A stretch of 64,000 nucleotides of DNA, taken from CAZVRZ01 sp964629965. GTDB taxonomy: Bacteria > Chloroflexota > Anaerolineae > Anaerolineales > UBA4823. The notes below the pieces were generated by a model, which had not been told where the DNA came from, did no database searches, and was given only the letters and a program-made list of their open reading frames with translations. The stretch is from positions 24,761 to 88,760 of the forward strand of contig CAZVRZ010000003.1 of the NCBI GenBank assembly GCA_964629965.1, read 5' to 3'. The position numbers and the translations under genes were made by a program. Positions 44,294 to 53,930 of the stretch are shown in pieces; the first letter of the stretch is position 1, and each line of letters begins with the position of its first letter.

Positions 44294-45802
44294 TTACCTG
44301 CGAGTGAAGATCACGGCGGCATGGTCCTGGTAGACCAACTCCCAGCCCGGCGAGGCGCTGGCTGCCCGGATCAACTCGATCTGTTTCTCCGGCTCGAGCA
44401 TCAGCGTCTGGATACCGTATTGGTCAATCAATTCTTCCCAATTGCTGGCCGCGTTGGTCAGCGACCAGTAATCGTCCCAGACCGTCATCGGGTACAACTC
44501 GACGCGCGAATCAACAAACACCTTGAAGGCAGGCTGTCCGGCCCACACCAGGTAACTGCCGAAAGCCATATCGTGGAATACCTGCGGCGGCAGGTTGTTC
44601 TCCAGCATATAACGCGTGGCTTCGACCGGTGTTTCGGTGGAAACCAGGCCCTTCTTCTGCGCCGCCAAGGGCAAGGCGCTCTTGAACCAGGGCAGCGAAA
44701 CGAAAGCCAACAGCAGCAGGGTCACCGCAAAAATGGCATTCAAGCGGCGCTGCTGCTGCGTGGGCGGCTCAGTGCTCTCTTTCACCCCGGCCTGTTCCAA
44801 CAATGCAGCCAGGTGCACCGCCACGATGGGAGCCAAGGTGATGCCAAACCAAACCACGCCGCGGATATACTTCAAACCCAGGAAGCCAAACAACAAGAAT
44901 TGCACGATCTGAAAGATATTGGGACGTTTGGGCGAGACCGCCAACAGCACCGCCACCAGCAGCAGGCCAAACAAAAAGATCGATCCTTCCAGAGAGTTGA
45001 AGGTCGGCGGCATCCATTCCAGGATAAAGTTTTGCACGATGGTATTGCCTGCCATCATCGATAGATAATCGACAAACCCAACGCCGCGCGGGTTGAGCAG
45101 GCAGGCTGCCAGGCCCAACCCTAATCCTGCCAGCGGCAGTCCCAGCGGACGAAGGTCCCAGCGTCGTTGCTTTAACAGCGTAAGGAAAACCTGCCAGCCG
45201 CGCTCGGCCAGCCAACAGCCAATCAACGCCAGGCCAATGGGAAACGAACCATGGCAGTTCACCCACAACGCCATCACCAGCGGAAAGACCCACAACCAGC
45301 GTTTGCGACCGGTCAGGCGCAGTTCGTACACTGCCCACAGGATCAATACACCCAGCAGGTAACTGGCGGCCTGTGGGCGCACGTTCCAATTGCCAAAACC
45401 CATAGCGGCGGCAAAGAATACCGCCAACGCGGCAGCCCGCCAACTGCGGGTGAGGCGCCAGCCAATCCACAACAGGATAAAATAAGCTGGAAAGATCATC
45501 GCCATCTGCATCAAAACAGTCAAGAGCGCGCCGCCGGCCCGGTAAACAACGTACAGAAACACATCCATCAGCCAGAACTGGTAATAAGACAGGTACGGGT
45601 CGCCTGGCTGCGTGTACGAATAAATGTCCGTTGTGGGCACCTGGCCGCTCGCCAGGGTATCCCGGCCAATGGCCATGTGCCACCAAAAATCGTGCGGCCG
45701 GATGGGATGCGTATTCAGAAAGGCAAAGATACCCACCATCACCGTCAGCGCCCACAGGTGTTCGATCCTCAAGCGGTCAAAAATCTTACGGAACCACTTC
45801 AT
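44294..45802 (-). CDS. polytopic GT-C-like membrane protein with DFWWH motif (2)
   Basis: 502 residues, paralogue of 39069-40592. RPHDFWWHMAIGRDTLASGQ in the first loop and, in the C-terminal soluble part, VFHDMAFGSYLVWAGQPAF then VDSRVELYPMTVWDDY match that protein. About eleven membrane segments. The ATG at 45802 follows GGAG by 10 bases; an upstream ATG at 45823 is also in frame. It overlaps the end of the next gene by 17 bases, showing coupling. Confidence 0.65.
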   Translation of the reverse strand: MKWFRKIFDRLRIEHLWALTVMVGIFAFLNTHPIRPHDFWWHMAIGRDTLASGQVPTTDIYSYTQPGDPYLSYYQFWLMDVFLYVVYRAGGALLTVLMQMAMIFPAYFILLWIGWRLTRSWRAAALAVFFAAAMGFGNWNVRPQAASYLLGVLILWAVYELRLTGRKRWLWVFPLVMALWVNCHGSFPIGLALIGCWLAERGWQVFLTLLKQRRWDLRPLGLPLAGLGLGLAACLLNPRGVGFVDYLSMMAGNTIVQNFILEWMPPTFNSLEGSIFLFGLLLVAVLLAVSPKRPNIFQIVQFLLFGFLGLKYIRGVVWFGITLAPIVAVHLAALLEQAGVKESTEPPTQQQRRLNAIFAVTLLLLAFVSLPWFKSALPLAAQKKGLVSTETPVEATRYMLENNLPPQVFHDMAFGSYLVWAGQPAFKVFVDSRVELYPMTVWDDYWSLTNAASNWEELIDQYGIQTLMLEPEKQIELIRAASASPGWELVYQDHAAVIFTRR

Positions 45803-47054
45803 TTTTGCGCAGCTCCTCCACATACAAACGCGGCGGACGGATCGCCCACCAGCGCACCCAATACAAGCCGATGATGGCTGTCAACGGCAGATGGAATAGA
45901 AACGCGAACTGCTGTTGATCGAGAGTTTCTGCCGACAGACGCACCGCAAACAGCCCCCATTGCCCAACGAATAAGATCAGCAGGCCCGCCAGGCCGAGCC
46001 AACGGCCAGAAGCGCCCATGCGCTCTTCCATTACGGAGAGCACCAGGATCAGCACGGGAAAGAGGGTGACGAAATAGCGGGGGTCGGTCGGCACGCCCAG
46101 CCAGGGGCTGACGGCCAGCGTCAGGCAAACGGTCCACAGGAACCAGCGGAAATCCTTTCGGATGGCTGCAAACCACTCCACAGCCAGCAGCCCGCCCAGC
46201 AAGATCGTCAAGAGCCAACCCAACTGCCGCCCCAGGCCAGGCCACCAGGTGTGAAACGCCCTACCGGGCGAGCCGAGGGGAAAGAACTCTCGATAGCGCC
46301 ACAGCACGCGCAGGTATTCGAGCGGCCATTCGGCTGAAAAAAAGATCCCCAGGGTGGTCATGATCGCCAGGCTGGCAAAGAACCAAACGATCACCCCCCA
46401 GCGCCGCTGCGCCGCCGTCCAGAGCAGGATAAAGATCACTAGGAAAACCACGATCTGCGGCTGGATCGTGGTCAGAGCCAGGAGAAAACCGGTCAACTCA
46501 TCGCGCCGGCTGCGCAGCGCCAGCAGCATCCAAACGATCAGCAGCGCTGTCAGAATGGCAGGGTTGCCTGAAACCAATGCTCGCAAACCATGATAACTAA
46601 AGAAGATAAACAAGAATAAAGGCAGCAGCGAGAACCACCGGGCGCGCCAATTCACCAGGCGGATGCTCAGCCAGGCCAGCAGCGCCAGGGCGGCTTGCAA
46701 CAGCAGCATCCACAGGGCACGCGCCAGGGGAAAATCCGAGGTCAAGGCGAACGGCAGATCCAGGGCGCCGAGGTATAAGGGCGAAATCAACTTGAGCTTT
46801 TGCTGCCCGCTGCCGGCATCTTGACCGTACACCATGCGCTCGAGCTCCGCCCGGATGCCCTCATCATAAGGGTTAACGCCGCTCGTCGCAAACGTACGGA
46901 TGGACAGCCACTGCACCAGGAAATCCGTCCCCCCGCCCCAAGAGCGCGTGAAATGCAGGTTGGCCCAAACCAACCCGGCCAGGATTGCCCCCAACAGCAG
47001 GATCGAAACCACCACAAGCAGCGACGTTGTTCTCTGGCTCAAATGTATCCGCAA
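45786..47054 (-). CDS. GT87-like membrane glycosyltransferase 6
   Basis: About 422 residues, ten membrane segments. WGGGTDFLVQWLSIRTFATS has the DF motif and GVNPYDEGI the Asn-Pro-Tyr. ALTTIQPQIVVFLVIFIL stands where the KPQ block lies in paralogues, with Gln replacing Lys. No ATG precedes this region; TTG at 47054 is the furthest open start and has no clear ribosome site, so the true start is uncertain. First gene of a three-gene minus-strand group with the DFWWH and acyltransferase-like genes. Confidence 0.7.
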   Translation of the reverse strand: MRIHLSQRTTSLLVVVSILLLGAILAGLVWANLHFTRSWGGGTDFLVQWLSIRTFATSGVNPYDEGIRAELERMVYGQDAGSGQQKLKLISPLYLGALDLPFALTSDFPLARALWMLLLQAALALLAWLSIRLVNWRARWFSLLPLFLFIFFSYHGLRALVSGNPAILTALLIVWMLLALRSRRDELTGFLLALTTIQPQIVVFLVIFILLWTAAQRRWGVIVWFFASLAIMTTLGIFFSAEWPLEYLRVLWRYREFFPLGSPGRAFHTWWPGLGRQLGWLLTILLGGLLAVEWFAAIRKDFRWFLWTVCLTLAVSPWLGVPTDPRYFVTLFPVLILVLSVMEERMGASGRWLGLAGLLILFVGQWGLFAVRLSAETLDQQQFAFLFHLPLTAIIGLYWVRWWAIRPPRLYVEELRKNEVVP

Positions 47055-47283
47055 TCCAATCGTAAAATGACCGCCGTCTCAGGCGGCTTGCATCAAGTAT
47101 ACCATTGCAATTCGATGATGGATCATAAAAGCAGGCTGGCAAGGCGCTCGAATCTGATCAAACCCCACTACCTTTAACCGCAAAAATAAGTTATCATGGG
47201 GTTAATCAATCATCACCAACCTGATCAGAATGCCCGCCTGGCAGTTCAAGTTGATCGTGCTATTTTCTTCCTGGAGGTTACTT

Positions 47284-50200
47284 ATGAAACCAAAAACTAC
47301 CACTCCCTGGAAAAGCCGCTTATTTCACTGGCTAACGATCCTGGCGATCCTGGCCGGGATGCTGTCACCGTTGGGAATGACGCCGGCCTATGCAGCCGGC
47401 GCGCCGGTGCTGCTCTCACCGGCAGACAACACCATCACCACGGTCAGCAGCTACCCTCCCATGGCCGTGCCCGAGTTCAAATGGCAGGCCGTCCCCGGCG
47501 CTCTCAAATATCATATCCAGATTGCCACGAATGAGGGCTTCAACGAAAATCTACAAGATTACACCACCACCAACACAACCTTTAACCCCACCTTTGCGGG
47601 TTCGTTCGCCGATCGCGAATATTTCTGGCATGTGCGGGTGGTCGAACCAACGCCCGAAAGCGCATTCAGCCCCGGATGGCGCTTTGTGGTCGATTGGGCC
47701 ACGATCAACAACAGACCAACCCTGCTGGCGCCGTTGGCCGGCGCCACCCTGGCATTTTACGGGCAGGATACTTTTTCCTGGACCCCGATCACCGGCGCGA
47801 GCAGCTACCGGCTGGAAATTGCCACCACTGCCGATGGTTTCAGCGCCCCGGTCTACCGGAGCGACCTGATCGTCGCCACCACCCACCAGCCGACGCTGAA
47901 GCTTTCGGATGGCAATTACTACTGGCAGGTTGTGCCCTACAGCCAGGCCGATTTTGGCGGCGAAGCCAGCGAAGTGCGCTCGTTCACGGTGGATTACTCC
48001 TTTACTCCCCAGCTATTGGAGCCTGCCCACCTGGCAGATCTGGATTTCACCCCCACCTTCCGCTGGACGGCCGTGCGCGGCGCCGAATTCTATACCCTGC
48101 AGTATTCAACCGATGAAACCTTCCCGGACAGTAACCTGACAAAGAGGATTGATACTCGCAATACAACCTACACGCCCTACGATCTATTAGCCAACGATGA
48201 AGACTACTTCTGGCGCGTCAAGGCATATTCGAACAAATCCGATTCCAACTGGAGCGAAGTGCGCGAGTTCCGCAAATGGTGGGATCTTGCTCCCCAACTG
48301 CTCACCCCGACCAACAATTTCCAAAATTCCTACCTGCCTTTCTTTAGTTGGACGCCGGTGCCAGGCGCCAGCCGCTATCGCTTCTTTATGGCAAGAAATG
48401 AAGGTTTCAACGTTGACCTGTATACCTTCGAAACCTCCAATGTTTTCCATACGCCGCGCGACTATCGCGGCCAGATCTACTGGAAAGTGGTGCCTTTAGA
48501 TTTCCACGGTAACGAGGGGGCGCCCAGCGCGGTGTGGCGTTTCAACTGGTCCACGCTGGCGCCGCAGTTGATCGCGCCGCTGCACTATTACACCTCGACC
48601 GTCATCACCATGATGGAGCCGCACGAAGACCGCGCGGTGGCACTGCCGGTTTTCCAATGGCAGCGCGTGGTGGATCACAATCCTCTAGGGCCTGGCAACA
48701 TCTTGCCGACTGCTTATAAACTGCAGGTCTCTACCGATTCCAGTTTCTGGTCGGTGGATTGGGAGATCGAAACCGAAAACCTGAGCGTCGCACCCACCGC
48801 CGATCATCCCTTCTCCAACCTGAGCTATGGCACCGATTATTTCTGGCGGGTCATCCCCCTGTACGGCAGCTTTGAAGACCTGGACAACATCAGCGACATC
48901 TGGAAAGTGCGCTTCAACCCGGCCAAGAACCTGCCCGCCACGCCCAGCAGCCAGGCGCCGGTCCTGCTGCGCCCGGAACACGGTTGGGAGAGCGTGGAAA
49001 TGGTTCCCCTGTTTGAATGGAAACCCGTGCAGGGCGCCGATTCGTACGAGGTAGAGATCAGCACGGTCGCCGATTTTGCCGCCGGGTACCAGGTGGACAG
49101 CGCCACGGTGCCTTACCCGGCTTACACGCCGCTGCAGGCTTTTGGCCAGCGCAATCTGAACCAGCTTGACTTTGGCGTTTATTACTGGCGGGTACGCGGC
49201 CTGAGCGGCAGCACTCCCTTGAGCGGCGGCTGGAGCGAAACGCGCCGCTTCCAGGTGGCGGCCCAGAGCCAGTGGACGGCTGCCCGCGCCCTCGGCAACC
49301 TTGAAAACCGGCGCCTGCTGATCGGCTCGGATGCAGTCGGAAACGACCAGGCCGATCCCAATTACGAGCTGAACAACCTGTATGCTTCCCAAGCAAAAGA
49401 TTACTGGTACATTGGTTTCGAAGCGCAGGCAGAACCCGCCAACATGGTTTACGGCCTGTACATCGACCTGGATCACAAAGACGACTCCGGCGGCGCCACC
49501 GACCCGCGCGGCTACGATATTACCACCTCGAGCGGGCAGAGGCCGGAATATGCCGTGTATGTGTACCAGGAAAACCGGGAGTTCACTCCCGAAAAAGTGA
49601 TCATCTACAAATGGAACAATACACTTTCTCCCCCTGCCTGGGATCCGCCCAAAGTTCTCGCAGACCTGGGTGGAGATGTTTACCCGACCAATTTGCGCGG
49701 CGTGGCCTACACCGGCATCGGCTCGGCCTGGGTGGTGGGCGATCACGGGAACATCTTGCGCTATGAGTACGGCGACTGGAGGGCCGTGGACAGCCCCACC
49801 TATTATCAACTCAATTCGGTTGACGCCGTTTCAAACGACTTTGCCTGGGCGGTGGGCAATAATGGCATAATACTCCAATGGAGCGACAGCCAGTGGAAAA
49901 GGCTATCCTACACCCCAACATCCAATCCTATCAACAGCGTCCGCTTTTCTTCCACCTCCGATGGCTGGATGGCAGGCGATGGCGGCTTCATTCAACGCTG
50001 GAACGGTTCGAATTGGAACAACTATGGCCTGCCGAGCAGTTATCAATATGCCAACCTGGACGCGGTGCACGTAATTCCCAGCACGGTCACGCCGGGGAAA
50101 ATGATCGGCTTTGCAGTCGGTGACCAGGGCCGGATTTTCGAATTTATTGACAACAACTGGAGCTATGTGAACCACGGCCTGACCACCCAGGAACTGAAAT

Positions 50201-51948
50201 CCGTTTACGTGCTGGATGACACCCACGCCTGGGCAGCCGGCGCGGGCGGCGTGATCCTGTTCTGGAATGGGAGCATCTGGTCGACCCAGGCCAGCGGCAC
50301 TTCGAATACCCTGTACTCGCTCGCCATGCTCTCAACCACCAACGGCATGGCGGTTGGGTACAACGGCGTGATCCGGCGTTGGGATGGAACGAATTGGAAC
50401 GCGGACACCAGCGGCACAACCCGGACGTTGTACAGCGTGGATGGATTGGCGCCTGCCGAATACCTGGCAGTGGGCCAGCGCGGCACCAACCTGGTCTACA
50501 GCGGCGGCGCGTGGAACAAGATCAACACTCCCATGGATGATTACGTCGAAATCGAATTCGAGCAAACCTCTATCGGTATGGAAGAAAAGACCGGCAGCGC
50601 CTCGATCGTGCTGTTCAGCCTCTCGGCCACGCCGAACAGCAAGCCCATAGACACCGTGCCGTCTGACCCGCAGGCCTCTTCGAGCGGCCTGCTGCGCTTC
50701 TTCGCCAATGTTTCCGAAAGAATGAACGTGCGCACTCCCTCCGATTCGGTGGTACGAGGGGCTGCTTCGCTGGATCCCACCACCTACCCGGCTTTACAGC
50801 CCACCTTCTGGGACTTTCCAATCCACGCTCCTTATGCGGGCATGATGGTCGAGATTTATTCCGATCCCGGTTTCAACACCAAGGTATTGGAAATGGAACA
50901 GCGCTGCAACTCAGAATACTGCAGCCAGCCCATCCACGATTGGGAAAGAGATCTCAAGAACACCACCTATTACTGGCGGGCACGGCCCGAATATACCACT
51001 CAGTACTACTACCGCGGCGCCTGGAGCCAGGGGATCAGTTTCGTGCGCCAGGGCTTCTTGCCGCAGAATCTATCGGAGTCGGTCAGCTTCGCGACCCCCA
51101 CCTTTTCCTGGAGCATGGTGGAAGGCGTTGAAGAATACATCGTCCAGATCGATAATGACTCCAATATCGGCACCCCCTTCTTCTATGAGATCACCCGCCA
51201 GAATTCCATCACGCCTCTTTTCGCCCTGGGGCCCGGCACCTACTACTGGCGTGTGCAGGCTCGCCGCTGGGGCGGGATCACCAGCGATTGGACACCGACC
51301 CGTTCCTTCACAATTTCGCTGCCGAAACCCACCGGTTTAACGCACTATCCATCCGGCGTGCCCAACCGGGCGCCCACGCTGTGCTGGACGCCGCTGGTCG
51401 CCAACGATAACCTGGGCAGCCCGGTGTTTGCCGCCTACCGTTACCGCTTGCAAATCGCCCGCGAAGCAAATTTCAATTCGCAGACCATTATGGACCAGAT
51501 CGATACCGAGCAGGCCTGTTGGACGCCTCTCAACGGCTACGTGGACGGGCAGTTCTTCTGGCGCGTGGCGGTGATCGATGGCTCTTATAATTTGGGCGAA
51601 TTCAGCACGCCTGCCACCTTCACCAAACAATACCCCATCCCCACCCTGGTCAGCCCGCTTTCCGGTTCAACCAGCGGCACCCCCACCTTCATGTGGCAAG
51701 CGGTACACGGAGCCTATAAATATCGTTGGGAGGCGAACACCAGCCCAGATTTTGGTAACACAACCAGGATCGACCAGATCGATACTTTCAACATTCGTTT
51801 CACGCCGTTCACAAACTACCCAACCGACCGGCTCATTTACTGGCGAGTGGCGATCATCGACAAGAATAACAACCTTGGGCCATTTAACGGCGCAACGGTC
51901 ATCATCACGACAGGGTACCGGGTTTTCTTGCCGCTCACCCGGCGCTAA
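47284..51948 (+). CDS. large secreted repeat protein: fibronectin-like modules around a seven-bladed propeller
   Basis: 1554 residues. Signal peptide (1-37, ending AYA) fits export. Six beta-sandwich modules (about 38-655) each start with P(V/Q)LL-P and end with YFW(R/H)V. Residues about 815-1080 hold seven repeats of the form AVG(N/D)xGxI-x-x-W, such as FAWAVGNNGIILQW, similar to Ycf48/BNR-type propellers; seven copies would close a propeller. Four more sandwich modules follow. The C-terminus is YRVFLPLTRR, a short ending I associate with secreted Chloroflexota proteins. It probably acts at the cell surface in adhesion or binding. GGAGG fixes the start at 47284. Confidence 0.85.
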   Translation: MKPKTTTPWKSRLFHWLTILAILAGMLSPLGMTPAYAAGAPVLLSPADNTITTVSSYPPMAVPEFKWQAVPGALKYHIQIATNEGFNENLQDYTTTNTTFNPTFAGSFADREYFWHVRVVEPTPESAFSPGWRFVVDWATINNRPTLLAPLAGATLAFYGQDTFSWTPITGASSYRLEIATTADGFSAPVYRSDLIVATTHQPTLKLSDGNYYWQVVPYSQADFGGEASEVRSFTVDYSFTPQLLEPAHLADLDFTPTFRWTAVRGAEFYTLQYSTDETFPDSNLTKRIDTRNTTYTPYDLLANDEDYFWRVKAYSNKSDSNWSEVREFRKWWDLAPQLLTPTNNFQNSYLPFFSWTPVPGASRYRFFMARNEGFNVDLYTFETSNVFHTPRDYRGQIYWKVVPLDFHGNEGAPSAVWRFNWSTLAPQLIAPLHYYTSTVITMMEPHEDRAVALPVFQWQRVVDHNPLGPGNILPTAYKLQVSTDSSFWSVDWEIETENLSVAPTADHPFSNLSYGTDYFWRVIPLYGSFEDLDNISDIWKVRFNPAKNLPATPSSQAPVLLRPEHGWESVEMVPLFEWKPVQGADSYEVEISTVADFAAGYQVDSATVPYPAYTPLQAFGQRNLNQLDFGVYYWRVRGLSGSTPLSGGWSETRRFQVAAQSQWTAARALGNLENRRLLIGSDAVGNDQADPNYELNNLYASQAKDYWYIGFEAQAEPANMVYGLYIDLDHKDDSGGATDPRGYDITTSSGQRPEYAVYVYQENREFTPEKVIIYKWNNTLSPPAWDPPKVLADLGGDVYPTNLRGVAYTGIGSAWVVGDHGNILRYEYGDWRAVDSPTYYQLNSVDAVSNDFAWAVGNNGIILQWSDSQWKRLSYTPTSNPINSVRFSSTSDGWMAGDGGFIQRWNGSNWNNYGLPSSYQYANLDAVHVIPSTVTPGKMIGFAVGDQGRIFEFIDNNWSYVNHGLTTQELKSVYVLDDTHAWAAGAGGVILFWNGSIWSTQASGTSNTLYSLAMLSTTNGMAVGYNGVIRRWDGTNWNADTSGTTRTLYSVDGLAPAEYLAVGQRGTNLVYSGGAWNKINTPMDDYVEIEFEQTSIGMEEKTGSASIVLFSLSATPNSKPIDTVPSDPQASSSGLLRFFANVSERMNVRTPSDSVVRGAASLDPTTYPALQPTFWDFPIHAPYAGMMVEIYSDPGFNTKVLEMEQRCNSEYCSQPIHDWERDLKNTTYYWRARPEYTTQYYYRGAWSQGISFVRQGFLPQNLSESVSFATPTFSWSMVEGVEEYIVQIDNDSNIGTPFFYEITRQNSITPLFALGPGTYYWRVQARRWGGITSDWTPTRSFTISLPKPTGLTHYPSGVPNRAPTLCWTPLVANDNLGSPVFAAYRYRLQIAREANFNSQTIMDQIDTEQACWTPLNGYVDGQFFWRVAVIDGSYNLGEFSTPATFTKQYPIPTLVSPLSGSTSGTPTFMWQAVHGAYKYRWEANTSPDFGNTTRIDQIDTFNIRFTPFTNYPTDRLIYWRVAIIDKNNNLGPFNGATVIITTGYRVFLPLTRR

Positions 51949-51960
51949 CGTATCCACCAG

Positions 51961-51995
51961 GGAGTTGAGAATGAATGCACCCCATTCTCAACTCC
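51961..51995. terminator. long hairpin between convergent genes
   Basis: GGAGTTGAGAATG (51961-51973) and CATTCTCAACTCC (51983-51995) form a perfect 13-bp stem with a 9-base loop, midway between convergent genes. No T-run follows on either strand, so it may stop polymerase only weakly or protect transcript ends. Confidence 0.5.
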
Positions 51996-52002
51996 CCATC
52001 TT

Positions 52003-53022
52003 CTAGATCGAAGGCGGGCGTTTATACTGCCGCCGCAAACGTTCGGGGCGAACGCCGCGCGTTTCAATGCGCGTGGCCTGGCCCACGCCGGCCCAGGTTG
52101 CCATCGCCAGGTATTCGATCTCGCCCGGCTCAAAACCCATCAACTGTACGCAAGTCGCATCCACCGCCACCGGGTCGCGCCCAACGGCCAATAGTCCGTG
52201 CGCCACGGCCGTCCCAAACAAGGGCCCATCCCCCTCCATGCCCACGATGCCGTCGATCACGGCAACCACCGGCGGTAATATCTGGTACAGTCCCAGGATG
52301 GTGGTAGTGATCCCATTGATATGGATCGTATTCTTTGGCCAGCCGTAACGCGCTCCCGGCACCAGGCCAAGCAGGTTTTTCAGGCTGAGCGAGGCGCCGG
52401 CCCAATGATGGCACTTCAGCTTGGGCACCGAGACGATCAAATCTGCCTCTAAGGCATGGCGCGGCAGCCAGAACTGGTTGGAGTCACGCAGCCAGTCTTT
52501 TTTTATGGAAATAGGCTGTGGATCATCATAGTTCAGATCGACGAAAGGCACGTTCCGTTCGGCCAGTACGCGCAGCAAGCCGCTGTGCTCAGCCACCGGC
52601 CAGGCGTCGCGCCGGAAAGCCGGCCCATCGCCCACCGTCACCTGCGAGGCGCCCAACTCGCGCAGCAGATCCACCACCGCCGCCACCACTTCCGGCGCGC
52701 TGGTAGCCGGATGGTTCTCCAGCGTGTCCACCAGGTTCGGTTTGACCAGCACCCGCAGTCCTTGCACGGAAGGCATCTCGGCTAACTGCCAAAGAGAGCG
52801 CAGGCTGCCCAAGACATCTTCCTGGTAGCCGGCGCACTCGCCCAGGGCCACCGACTGCACCTCGCCCAGGGTCTGCATATACTTGCCGCGTCCCATCCAG
52901 CGGAAAAAAGTCACCGGCCCCACCGGCGCAGTGATCTTGTTCAGCAAGGCCAAACCTGCGCCAATACCGCTCAACGCCAGCAGCCGGATAAAGCCTCTGC
53001 GACCGATCTTGGGCTTGGCCAT
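52003..53022 (-). CDS. DUF362 protein with Tat-like signal
   Basis: 339 residues. The N-terminus MAKPKIGRRGFIRLLALSGI has a twin-arginine motif before a hydrophobic core, so export by Tat is likely. VPKLKCHHWAGASLSLKNL, LGLVPGARYGWPKN and a conserved DPVAVDATCVQLMGF are DUF362 hallmarks; the family's function is unknown. It begins at the A of the upstream gene's TGA stop (TGATG), showing tight coupling with the prenyltransferase-repeat gene. Confidence 0.82.
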   Translation of the reverse strand: MAKPKIGRRGFIRLLALSGIGAGLALLNKITAPVGPVTFFRWMGRGKYMQTLGEVQSVALGECAGYQEDVLGSLRSLWQLAEMPSVQGLRVLVKPNLVDTLENHPATSAPEVVAAVVDLLRELGASQVTVGDGPAFRRDAWPVAEHSGLLRVLAERNVPFVDLNYDDPQPISIKKDWLRDSNQFWLPRHALEADLIVSVPKLKCHHWAGASLSLKNLLGLVPGARYGWPKNTIHINGITTTILGLYQILPPVVAVIDGIVGMEGDGPLFGTAVAHGLLAVGRDPVAVDATCVQLMGFEPGEIEYLAMATWAGVGQATRIETRGVRPERLRRQYKRPPSI

Positions 53023-53885
53023 CACCAGCCCCCTTCCAGCGCCAGGCGGCCAAGCGCCGTCAGGTAAGGATTGTCTTGCCAACTGCCATTGCTTTGCTGG
53101 CGAGTGCGCAGAATTTCCTGCGCTTCAGGCAGATCATCGCCCAGGGCGTGCAGCGCAATCAACCCCCAGGCCAACGCCATGATCCCGCCGTCGTCTAGCA
53201 TCTCCTCTTTTAACAAGGAAACATCAGCGGGTTGAATAGAATTCCGCTCCAACTGCAGCAGCGCCAGCAGGCTCCAGGCGGTAGGATGGGCATGAGCGGG
53301 CAGCACCTCATCGAACATGACCGGGTTGCCCACGTTCCAGCCGCCGCCCGGGCAGCGCCGGTCGACCAGGTAATGCAGGGCTTCTTCCAGGCTGGGCGTG
53401 TTGGCGGCTGTGTATCCAGCCTGCTGCAAGGCCAAGACGGCCAGGGCGGTCGGTTCCACCCAGGGAGCGTCTCCGGGTTCCCAGGGCCAGCCGCGCAGCG
53501 ACATGTCGATTTTAGCCACGCGATTGGCGGCTTGCAGCGTCTCGGTATCGGTAAACTGCAAGGCGGGTGTGTTCAACAACCATTCGATTCCCCGGCGAAC
53601 GCGGCTGCTGGCCTGCCCGGAACGCCCCAAAGCCAGGGTCGCCCAGGCAGTCTGCCAGTTACTCTCACCATCCTTGGGATTCAAACCCCAACCGCCGTCC
53701 TCGTGCTGGCCCATTTCCAACCATGCCACGGCACGGCGCACAGCCTCGCCCGCCTGAGAGGCAGGCAGCAGCGAGATCAGGACGGCGGCGGTGGGCTCCA
53801 CGCAGGAGGCATGGGTTGGGGCGTAACCCCAGCCGCCCGAAGCATCCTGGGCAGCTAATAAAAAGTCTAGCGCGCTTTGCGGCAT
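53022..53885 (-). CDS. prenyltransferase/squalene-oxidase repeat protein
   Basis: 287 residues of alpha/alpha-toroid repeats. QW-like motifs recur: DASGGWGYAPTH, QHEDGGWGLNPKDGESNWQT, CPGGGWNVGNP and QQSNGSWQDNPYLTA. These resemble half of a terpene cyclase or a geranylgeranyl-transferase beta chain. No DXDD catalytic motif is seen and it is far shorter than squalene-hopene cyclase, so it may be a scaffold or protease-inhibitor-like toroid. Coupled with the DUF362 gene. Confidence 0.75.
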   Translation of the reverse strand: MPQSALDFLLAAQDASGGWGYAPTHASCVEPTAAVLISLLPASQAGEAVRRAVAWLEMGQHEDGGWGLNPKDGESNWQTAWATLALGRSGQASSRVRRGIEWLLNTPALQFTDTETLQAANRVAKIDMSLRGWPWEPGDAPWVEPTALAVLALQQAGYTAANTPSLEEALHYLVDRRCPGGGWNVGNPVMFDEVLPAHAHPTAWSLLALLQLERNSIQPADVSLLKEEMLDDGGIMALAWGLIALHALGDDLPEAQEILRTRQQSNGSWQDNPYLTALGRLALEGGW

Positions 53886-53902
53886 GATCGCTCCAAAGTT
53901 AA

Positions 53903-53925
53903 AGGGCTGCCCGCTGGGCAGCCCT
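53903..53925 (-). terminator. terminator after rpoD
   Basis: AGGGCTGCCC (53903-53912) and GGGCAGCCCT (53916-53925) form a perfect 10-bp stem with a 3-base loop, followed on the minus strand by TTTAACTTT. It lies 6 bases after the rpoD stop codon. Confidence 0.75.
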
Positions 53926-53930
53926 CTTCG

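Noticed and set aside
53022..53885. Squalene-hopene cyclase
   Set aside because: The protein is less than half the needed length and no DXDD catalytic motif was seen, so only repeat similarity is claimed.
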